A stretch of DNA of 64,000 bases from Fimenecus sp045655645. GTDB taxonomy: Bacteria; Bacillota; Clostridia; Oscillospirales; Acutalibacteraceae. The notes under the pieces were generated by a model. It searched no databases. It saw only the letters and a list, made by a program, of their open reading frames with translations, and was not told where the DNA came from. Position 1 is the stretch's first letter. Each line of letters starts with the position of its first letter. Positions 52,298 through 57,757 of the stretch are shown here, piece after piece. The position numbers and the translations under genes are program-made. The stretch covers positions 50,811 through 114,810 of the forward strand of contig JAZOPS010000033.1 of NCBI GenBank assembly GCA_045655645.1. Reading direction: 5' to 3'.

Positions 52298-52338
52298 AAG
52301 TCGGTGTGAACACCAAAAAGTTCGCACCGACTTATATT
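52298..52338. terminator. Bidirectional terminator between HAD and holin genes
   Basis: A 14-bp stem (52298-52311 with 52320-52333, one G-T pair) has an eight-base loop. A-run and T-run flanks serve both convergent units. Confidence 0.83.
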
Positions 52339-52339
52339 T

Positions 52340-52582
52340 TTAATCTTTTTTAAGTTGTTTAAACACCTGATTACCATAAACTGCTGTACCCGTTATGAGT
52401 ACACCTTGAATTACGCTTTCAGGCGAAATACCCATTATTGCAATCGCCCCTAAAATACCAAAGAACAATAAAATAAGCGGTATGTATTTATCAGGTATTT
52501 TATCTGTGTTTTTAATTATCATTCCAATAATATTGAGCACTGGAATCATTAAAAGTGCGTTTTCTGAAATATATTCTATCAT
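52340..52582 (-). CDS. Holin-like protein (phage holin family)
   Basis: The 80-residue protein has two or three helices (about 12-25, 34-53 and 58-70) and a short basic tail KQLKKD. It resembles phage holins of superfamily V (Hol44-like, PF16079), which make membrane holes that let endolysin reach the wall. ATG 52582 is preferred over the ATG one codon earlier because AGGAGG is better spaced. It is the last gene of the five-gene lysis unit. Confidence 0.75.
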   Translation of the reverse strand: MIEYISENALLMIPVLNIIGMIIKNTDKIPDKYIPLILLFFGILGAIAIMGISPESVIQGVLITGTAVYGNQVFKQLKKD

Positions 52583-52591
52583 CATTTCCTC

Positions 52592-52849
52592 CTATGCGAA
52601 AAAGTTGTTTACTAGCACCCCACAAACAGCGCCTATAAGAGCCACCACAACTCTGTCCCACAACCAACTCGGGCGTTTTTTAAGACTTTCTATGCTCTCT
52701 TTCATTTCACCCAAAGTGAGAAGCATACTATCAAGTTTTGTGTTGCTTGTCACCTGTGAAAGTGTTACATCATTGACTTTTTTATAGAGAATTTTTATGT
52801 CTGCTTCTGCCGTATCAAGTCTGTGATTTATTACTTCAAAATCTGACAT
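52592..52849 (-). CDS. XhlA-like coiled-coil membrane protein
   Basis: This 85-residue protein has an amphipathic helix or coiled coil (about 5-58, heptad-like VINHRLDTAEADIKILYKKV) and one C-terminal helix (about 65-83). The layout matches hemolysin XhlA (PF10779), a membrane partner of holin and endolysin in Bacillus phage PBSX-type systems. The ribosome binding site GAGG lies in the end of the lysozyme gene. Confidence 0.65.
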   Translation of the reverse strand: MSDFEVINHRLDTAEADIKILYKKVNDVTLSQVTSNTKLDSMLLTLGEMKESIESLKKRPSWLWDRVVVALIGAVCGVLVNNFFA

Positions 52850-52852
52850 AAT

Positions 52853-53719
52853 CTACCTCATATCATAACGGTCAACAAATCCCGTCACATATTTTGACAT
52901 TGGTTTTCTCTCAACATTTGAAAGAGAATTTGTTATTCTGTATCTTCCTTCAAAATAAATGCCGTCATAAATATAATATGTGCCACTGACATAATTTGAG
53001 ACCCTTTCGGTATAAGCCGAACTATAAAGTTTTGCATTTTTGAGCACAACTTTTTGCCCTGCGTTAAAGCCTCTCTTTGCAGGTGGGGCGGGGATTTCTT
53101 TGCCATATCCGTTAAGACCATTATATTTCATGATTGATGGATAATTCTTATATGACTCATTCAAATCTACATTTGTATCAATTCCATCAACCCTGCCCTT
53201 TGAAGATTTTTGCCATATTCCATAAGGCTTTTTAAAGGTTGGTTTATTCGTCCATTGAGCAAGCCATATATCATATTTCTCAAAAATCTCGTCAGTAAAA
53301 TAATTATTCAACCAATAAAGATTTGCATAAATGCAAACATAGTAGCCATAGCTTTCCATTCTCTCGCAAAAGGCTTTTGCAATAGCAGAAATTTGTTCCT
53401 TGCCGAGAGATGCAATTCTATTTTCTTCCATATCATAGGCAATTGGATATTCAAACTTTTTGCCCTTGATTACAGAATAACAAAAATCTGCTTCTTTGAT
53501 TGCCTCTTCGGGCGTTGTTGCATAAGAATAATGGTAAGCACCAACGGCTACACCAACTTCTTTAGCGTGTTTATAATTATATTCAAAAAACTTATCTTTT
53601 GTTCCTTCCCAACTAAAACTTGAACGAAGCATCGCAAACTGAACACCTGCATTTTTAACCTTTGACCAGTTGATTTCACCTTGCCATTTTGATACATCTA
53701 TTCCTTTATAAGCTGTCAA
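52853..53719 (-). CDS. GH25 lysozyme (endolysin-like)
   Basis: The 288-residue muramidase of glycoside hydrolase family 25 cleaves MurNAc-GlcNAc bonds. The catalytic domain spans about 1-185: GIDVSKWQG with Asp8, the catalytic pair Asp96/Glu98 in AYDMEEN, and WLAQWT. Residues from about 215 look like an SH3-type wall-binding domain (FNAGQKVVLKNAKLYSS to RYRIT). There is no signal peptide, as in holin-dependent phage endolysins. The start is TTG 53719 nine bases after AGGAG; an in-frame ATG three codons earlier abuts the ribosome binding site. It overlaps the preceding gene by 14 bases. Confidence 0.88.
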   Translation of the reverse strand: MTAYKGIDVSKWQGEINWSKVKNAGVQFAMLRSSFSWEGTKDKFFEYNYKHAKEVGVAVGAYHYSYATTPEEAIKEADFCYSVIKGKKFEYPIAYDMEENRIASLGKEQISAIAKAFCERMESYGYYVCIYANLYWLNNYFTDEIFEKYDIWLAQWTNKPTFKKPYGIWQKSSKGRVDGIDTNVDLNESYKNYPSIMKYNGLNGYGKEIPAPPAKRGFNAGQKVVLKNAKLYSSAYTERVSNYVSGTYYIYDGIYFEGRYRITNSLSNVERKPMSKYVTGFVDRYDMR

Positions 53720-53954
53720 GCTTATCATCTCCTTTGTAATAATTTTTAAGTGTATCCGCAATTTCACGAAGTTCTCGTTTGATTTCATAAAATTTTTGTA
53801 ATTTTGATTTCAACTCACAAACTGCGTTATTATCCCCCATGTTTTGAGCTCTTTTTATTTCTTTCTTACAGTTATCTATAAAGTATTCTTGCAACTCAAT
53901 GTGTTTTTCATACTCTTTGGCAAGTTCAACAAGACTCATTTTTTCAGTTTTCAA
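53706..53954 (-). CDS. Small coiled-coil protein of the lysis unit
   Basis: This 82-residue, highly charged, probably all-helical protein (SLVELAKEYEKHIELQEYF and onward) has no Cys pattern and no signal peptide. I do not recognise a family. The TTG start at 53954 has AAGGAGAT eight bases upstream. It overlaps the regulator gene by 11 bases and the lysozyme by 14. Translational coupling suggests a role in the regulatory or lysis process, perhaps binding the regulator. Confidence 0.65.
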   Translation of the reverse strand: MKTEKMSLVELAKEYEKHIELQEYFIDNCKKEIKRAQNMGDNNAVCELKSKLQKFYEIKRELREIADTLKNYYKGDDKLDSL

Positions 53955-54345
53955 TGTAATCTCCTTTAATAAAATTTAAAAAATCCGCAACGGAATATCG
54001 TTGTACATTATCTTCATAAACAAGCACATACTTTATGTATTTTTCTATCTTATTTTTTGCATTGTTTAAATAACGGTAAACGCTCGACCTTGAAAGTTTA
54101 TGTTTTTCTAATAATTCTTCAACTGTTAATTCTCTACCCCAAAAATCAAGAATAAGTTCTTTCTCTAAACTGCTCAATTCGTTTTCAATAACCTTTTTCA
54201 CCGTATTGAGAATATTTCTTTTTCTGTTGAAGACAATATAACTCACACCATTCCCAACATCTTTTTCGTTGACAAACTCAAAATTTTCTGATAGAAATGC
54301 ATATTCGTCGACCGTAAGTTCAGTTATTCGATTATTAAAATGCAA
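53944..54345 (-). CDS. Sigma-70 region 4-like regulator of the lysis unit
   Basis: The 133-residue protein ends in a sigma region 4-like helix-turn-helix (about 57-105, with ELTVEELLEKHKLSRSSVY as the helix pair). The N-terminal 50 residues are not a region 2. It therefore resembles phage late-gene activators such as ArpU-like proteins, or a reduced form of UviA/TcdR-type sigma factors. TTG 54345 has GGGAGG eight bases upstream; the TTG two codons earlier is too close to the ribosome binding site. It is first in the lysis operon, behind a LexA box and a leader hairpin. Confidence 0.75.
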   Translation of the reverse strand: MHFNNRITELTVDEYAFLSENFEFVNEKDVGNGVSYIVFNRKRNILNTVKKVIENELSSLEKELILDFWGRELTVEELLEKHKLSRSSVYRYLNNAKNKIEKYIKYVLVYEDNVQRYSVADFLNFIKGDYIEN

Positions 54346-54365
54346 TACCAATTCCTCCCTTTTTT

Positions 54366-54404
54366 CCGAAAAATAAAGAACGCACGATTTCCTTGTGCGT
54401 TCTT
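54366..54404 (-). terminator. Terminator-like hairpin in the leader of the lysis unit
   Basis: A perfect 10-bp stem (AAGAACGCAC with GTGCGTTCTT) and nine-base loop is followed on the minus strand by TATTTTTC. It lies between the transcription start and the first gene, so it could act as an attenuator or be part of a short leader RNA. Confidence 0.65.
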
Positions 54405-54408
54405 ACAT

Positions 54409-54422
54409 CGAACATTTGTTCG
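54409..54422. promoter_or_regulatory. LexA (SOS) box
   Basis: On the minus strand CGAACAAATGTTCG matches the Gram-positive LexA/DinR pattern CGAACRNRYGTTCG at every position. It lies about 13 bp downstream of the -10, at roughly +7 to +20, so bound LexA would block transcription of the lysis unit. Confidence 0.85.
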
Positions 54423-54435
54423 CCTTGCAATTATT

Positions 54436-54464
54436 ATTGTAGCAACAAAAACCTGTCTTGTCAA
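54436..54464 (-). promoter_or_regulatory. Sigma-A promoter of the lysis unit
   Basis: On the minus strand, TTGACA (54464-54459), a 17-bp spacer and TACAAT (54441-54436). It starts right after the terminator of the surface protein gene, so the unit is transcribed independently. Confidence 0.82.
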
Positions 54465-54466
54465 GA

Positions 54467-54500
54467 CAAAAAAAGACGGAAACTTTAAAAGTTTCCGTCT
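54467..54500 (-). terminator. Terminator of the Thr-rich surface protein gene
   Basis: A 12-bp perfect stem (54474-54485 with 54489-54500) has a three-base loop. On the minus strand it is followed by seven T residues. Confidence 0.88.
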
Positions 54501-54528
54501 ATAATATCAAAATTATGTTATGTAAAAA

Positions 54529-55017
54529 TTATTCAGCGTCGTCGCTCTTTTTTCTTGTAAGAACAAGTGCTGCACCTGCTACAAGTGCGATTGTTGCAAC
54601 TGCTACAACTGATGTGTCACCTGTGTTAGGTGTTTGTGAATCACTACTGCCAAGTGTTGTTGTTTCGTTTGGCCAAGTTGTATCTGGTTGTGTTGTAGGT
54701 TCATCTGAAGGCTCTCCTCCGCCACCGAAGAGAATATCGCCAAGACCACCAAGAACACCAAGAATTGTGTCAAGGAAGCTACCGATGCCACCTGTGCTAC
54801 CTGTGCTACTTGTATCTTCTTCAAGAGTTGTTGATTCAGTAGTTGATTCTGTTGTGCTCTCAGTTGTTGATTCAGTAGTTGATTCTGTTGTGCTTTCAGT
54901 AGTTGATTCTGTTGTAGTTTCAGTAGTTGTGCTTGCTGGGTCTTCAACTGCGAATGCACAAACGCTCATTGAAAGAACGAGAGCTATTGTAAGTACAAAT
55001 GAAATAATTTTTTTCAT
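54529..55017 (-). CDS. Thr-rich surface protein with sortase-type C-terminus
   Basis: The 162-residue exported protein has a signal peptide (about 1-23, ending CAFA). A tract of TTES repeats follows (about 34-65), then a glycine-rich hydrophobic segment FLDTILGVLGGLGDILFGGGG, a Thr/Pro linker, and a sorting signal QTPNTGD, a hydrophobic helix and RKKSDDAE. That C-terminus fits anchoring by a sortase that accepts xPxTG. ATG 55017 has AAAGGAAA upstream; an in-frame TTG six codons earlier is less likely. No enzyme domain is present. A spacer or matrix protein is one possibility. Confidence 0.8.
   Translation of the reverse strand: MKKIISFVLTIALVLSMSVCAFAVEDPASTTTETTTESTTESTTESTTESTTESTTESTTESTTLEEDTSSTGSTGGIGSFLDTILGVLGGLGDILFGGGGEPSDEPTTQPDTTWPNETTTLGSSDSQTPNTGDTSVVAVATIALVAGAALVLTRKKSDDAE
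54834..54935 (-). repeat. In-frame 12-bp repeats coding TTES
   Basis: Eight imperfect 12-bp units encode Thr-Thr-Glu-Ser. Units differ mainly at third codon positions, so the repeat is kept at protein level yet is long enough to change length by slippage. Confidence 0.8.
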
Positions 55018-55077
55018 AACAATTTTTCCTTTCAAATAAAAACCGATACTGAGGCAATTACACCTCTATTCCTAGTC

Positions 55078-55106
55078 ATTATACAATATGATTTTTCAAA
55101 AGTCAA
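55078..55106 (-). promoter_or_regulatory. Sigma-A promoter of the surface protein gene
   Basis: On the minus strand, TTGACT (55106-55101), a 17-bp spacer and TATAAT (55083-55078), with a leader of about 55 bases. Confidence 0.78.
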
Positions 55107-55211
55107 TATTATATCAATACATTTTATTTTCATTTTTTGCAAATTTTGATGATTTTTTCTTTGCAAAATTTATATTAACATAAGAAATAATAATATTGTG
55201 GAGGTGAAACT

Positions 55212-55397
55212 ATGTTTTTCAAGAAAAATAACAAGCAGAAAACTGTTGATGCACGACAAAGAATCAAAAAAATAAGTGAAGAAATCTCAGAAATATGGAC
55301 CGGTGAAGAAAACGCCAAACAGTTTGACGCAAATGGATGGTACACAGGAAATCCCAAAAGCTTTGAAGTGCCTGAACAGGATGCCGATGACTTGTAA
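55212..55397 (+). CDS. Small hypothetical protein
   Basis: The 61-residue protein starts MFFKKNNKQKTVDARQRIKK and ends in an acidic tail (VPEQDADDL). It is soluble, with a probable N-terminal helix. The family is not recognised. It is believable as a gene because GGAGGTG lies eight bases before the ATG, codon use resembles the neighbours, and it stands in its own gap before the rimP promoter. Confidence 0.55.
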   Translation: MFFKKNNKQKTVDARQRIKKISEEISEIWTGEENAKQFDANGWYTGNPKSFEVPEQDADDL

Positions 55398-55452
55398 AAT
55401 GCAATTTTTTTGTGCTTATATATTATATTGTATATAAAAACGCAAAAAACTA

Positions 55453-55481
55453 TTGATTTTTATTAAATTGTATGTTATATT
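55453..55481 (+). promoter_or_regulatory. Sigma-A promoter of the rimP-infB operon
   Basis: TTGATT (55453-55458), a 17-bp spacer and TATATT (55476-55481), about 73 bp before rimP. Confidence 0.72.
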
Positions 55482-55509
55482 CTCTTATGGTAAGAATATT
55501 GGTATTGAC

Positions 55510-55533
55510 AGAGAGTGGGGCGACCCGCTCTCT
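55510..55533 (+). ncRNA. Leader hairpin upstream of rimP
   Basis: A 10-bp stem (AGAGAGTGGG with CCCGCTCTCT, one U-G pair) is closed by GCGA, a GNRA tetraloop. It lies in the 5' leader, with no T-run. A structured rimP/nusA leader may be bound by a protein or stabilise the message. Confidence 0.55.
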
Positions 55534-55554
55534 TGAGTTTATAAGGAGGTTTTT

Positions 55555-56037
55555 ATGAAGAAAAACACCGCCGCAGTAGTGTGGGATATTGCAAAACCAA
55601 TTGCTGATGAATTAGGTCTCATTCTTTGGGATGTTAAATTTGTTAAAGAAGGCGCTCGTTGGTATCTTCGCATTACTATTGACAAAGAAGATGGTGTAAC
55701 AATCGACGACTGTGTTGATATGCACCACGCAATCGACAAACCGCTTGACGATGCTGACCCAATTGAACAGGCATACAACTTGCAGGTTCAGTCCCCCGGC
55801 ATTGAGCGCGAACTCACCCGAGATTTCCATTTTGAAGCATATATGGGTGAAAAAATTATGGTAAGACTTATCAAAGCGTTTGAAGGCAAGAGAGAATACA
55901 AAGGCATTCTAACTGCTTTTGATAAAGAAGGCGTAACAATTGCTCTGGATGAAGAAACAGAGCTTAATATTAAATATAAAGAAGCATCTTGGATTAAAGC
56001 CGACGACTTTGAAGGTATCGGCAGTTTCGAAGATTAA
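55555..56037 (+). CDS. rimP: Ribosome maturation factor RimP
   Basis: The 160-residue protein helps assemble the 30S subunit. Family segments are LGLILWDVKFVKEGARWYLRITID, VTIDDCVDMHHAIDKPLD and YNLQVQSPGIERELTRDFHF. It is the first gene of the classical operon rimP-nusA-ylxR-ylxQ-infB-rbfA. AAGGAGG precedes ATG 55555. Confidence 0.94.
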   Translation: MKKNTAAVVWDIAKPIADELGLILWDVKFVKEGARWYLRITIDKEDGVTIDDCVDMHHAIDKPLDDADPIEQAYNLQVQSPGIERELTRDFHFEAYMGEKIMVRLIKAFEGKREYKGILTAFDKEGVTIALDEETELNIKYKEASWIKADDFEGIGSFED

Positions 56038-56067
56038 TCCAGATTATTTTAGGAGGTTTTTGGAAAA

Positions 56068-57144
56068 ATGGCAAAGGCAAAAACAAAAAAGAATGAATTT
56101 AAAGAATTTTTCGAAGCTGTTGAATTGATGGCTAACGAAAAAGGTATTGATGTTGATTATCTCTATGAAAGAATCGCAAACGCTATCGTTGTTGCTCTTA
56201 GAAGAGATTACGGCGGAAAAGATGTTGTTTCTTGTTTAATCGACGCTGAAAAGCAAACAATTAAAGTAGTTGTTACTCTCAACATCGTTGACGAAATCGA
56301 CGATTATGACACAGACATTCTCGTTGAAGACGCAAAAGCTTATCGTGAAGATGCAAAAGCTGGCGAAGTTCTTGAAATTGAAAAGAGCACAATGGAATTC
56401 GGCAGAATTGCAGCTCAGACTGCAAAGCATGTTATCCGTCAGGGTATCAAAGAAGCAGAACGCGGACAGGTAATTAGAGAATTCCAGTCAAAGAGCCGTG
56501 ACCTTGTTACAGCAAAGGTTAGCAGAATTGACCCAATCAACGGCAATGTTACTCTTGAAATCGGCAAGGGCTCAGCAGTTCTTCCAAAGAGCGAGCAAGT
56601 TCCAGGTGAAACATTTGTTGAAGGCGAACTCACAAAGGTTTATGTTGTTGAAGTTAAAGACACAGACCGTGGTCCAAGAGTTATGATTTCAAGAACTCAC
56701 TCAGGTCTTGTAAAAAGACTCTTTGAACAAGAAGTTCCTGAAATTTATGACGGACTTGTTACTATTCACTCAGTTTCTCGTGAAGCAGGTGCAAGAACAA
56801 AGATGGCTGTTAGCAGTTCTGATGAAAATGTTGACCCAATCGGTGCTTGTATCGGTCAACGCGGTGCTCGTGTAAACAACATCGTTGAAGTGCTTGGCGG
56901 CGAAAAAATTGATATCGTTAAATACAGTGACGACCCAGCAGAATTCATTGGTGCATCTTTAGCGCCTGCAAATGTTCTCAGCGTTGAAATCACTGATGAA
57001 GAAAAGAAAACTTGTCAGGTTACAGTTCCTGACCACCAACTTTCACTTGCTATCGGCAACAAGGGTCAGAATGCTCGCCTTGCTGCAAAGCTTACAGGTT
57101 GGAATATTGACATTAAACCCGAAAGTGGTTTTTATGAAGGCTAA
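56068..57144 (+). CDS. nusA: Transcription termination/antitermination factor NusA
   Basis: The 358-residue RNA polymerase-binding factor has an N-terminal domain (about 1-125), an S1 domain (about 135-200) and KH domains. GACIGQRGARVNNIVEVLGGEKIDIV is the first KH signature and SLAIGNKGQNARLAAKLTGW the second. It lacks the C-terminal acidic repeats of proteobacterial NusA, as usual in Firmicutes. AGGAGG lies upstream of ATG 56068. Confidence 0.96.
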   Translation: MAKAKTKKNEFKEFFEAVELMANEKGIDVDYLYERIANAIVVALRRDYGGKDVVSCLIDAEKQTIKVVVTLNIVDEIDDYDTDILVEDAKAYREDAKAGEVLEIEKSTMEFGRIAAQTAKHVIRQGIKEAERGQVIREFQSKSRDLVTAKVSRIDPINGNVTLEIGKGSAVLPKSEQVPGETFVEGELTKVYVVEVKDTDRGPRVMISRTHSGLVKRLFEQEVPEIYDGLVTIHSVSREAGARTKMAVSSSDENVDPIGACIGQRGARVNNIVEVLGGEKIDIVKYSDDPAEFIGASLAPANVLSVEITDEEKKTCQVTVPDHQLSLAIGNKGQNARLAAKLTGWNIDIKPESGFYEG

Positions 57145-57162
57145 TTAAAGGAGAAAACGGCA

Positions 57163-57435
57163 ATGAAGCAAAAGAAAATTCCAATGCGCAAATGTAATGG
57201 CTGTGGTGAACAGAAACCAAAAAAAGAACTTGTCAGAATCGTGAAGAGTCCTGATGGCGAAGTTTCTCTTGACCTTACAGGCAAGGCTTCAGGCAGAGGC
57301 GCATATATTTGCAACAACGCCGATTGTCTTCAAAAAGCCAGAAAATCACACAGGATTGACAAAGCCTTTGAAATGGCGATTCCAGATGAGGTTTATGAAC
57401 AGATGTTGACGGAGATTTCAAAAAATGAACAATGA
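57163..57435 (+). CDS. ylxR: YlxR (DUF448) family protein
   Basis: The 90-residue protein of the YlxR/RnpM family has the segments IPMRKCNGCGEQKPKKELVRIV and SGRGAYICNNADCLQKA. RnpM of Bacillus subtilis is reported to bind RNase P RNA and tune its activity. It lies between nusA and ylxQ, overlapping the latter by 11 bases. Confidence 0.92.
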   Translation: MKQKKIPMRKCNGCGEQKPKKELVRIVKSPDGEVSLDLTGKASGRGAYICNNADCLQKARKSHRIDKAFEMAIPDEVYEQMLTEISKNEQ

Positions 57436-57757
57436 TTTAAAAGGTATTCTCGGTCTTTGCAGACGAGCAGGAAAAATGTCATTGGGGCACGATGCCGCAG
57501 TCACATCAATAAAGCAACGAAAAGCATTTCTTGCTATCACCTGTTCTGACGCGTCTGACAGACTCAAAAAAGAAATCGCAGATGAATGCGGATTTGATTC
57601 AAGAAAAACCAAGTTTTTAATAGCCGATTTTACAATGCAAGAGCTAGGTTTTGTAATCGGCAAAAAAGCAGGTGTTTTTACAATTAACGAAGAAAATTTC
57701 GCAAATAGGCTTTACACTATTTTAACGGGAGGTCACGAATATGACGAAAAAATATAA
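57425..57757 (+). CDS. ylxQ: L7Ae-like ribosomal protein YlxQ
   Basis: The 110-residue protein of the L7Ae/L30e/Gadd45 fold (PF01248) has the parts ILGLCRRAGKMSLGHDAAV and FLAITCSDASDRLKKEI. L7Ae-like proteins bind kink-turn RNA. It overlaps ylxR by 11 and infB by 17 bases, so translation is coupled. Confidence 0.9.
   Translation: MNNDLKGILGLCRRAGKMSLGHDAAVTSIKQRKAFLAITCSDASDRLKKEIADECGFDSRKTKFLIADFTMQELGFVIGKKAGVFTINEENFANRLYTILTGGHEYDEKI

Noticed and set aside
52340..54464. Complete or large prophage
   Set aside because: No integrase, portal, capsid, tail or att-like duplication was seen, and the flanks are ordinary chromosomal genes with their own terminators.
54834..54935. Short regular repeats resembling a CRISPR array
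   Set aside because: The units are 12 bp with no spacers and stay in frame, coding TTES; this is protein repeat DNA.
54458..55039. Plus-strand frame of 193 residues rich in Ser and Val across the surface protein
   Set aside because: It is the mirror of the TTES repeat gene. It lacks a ribosome binding site, runs through that gene's terminator, and the minus frame has a signal peptide and sorting signal.
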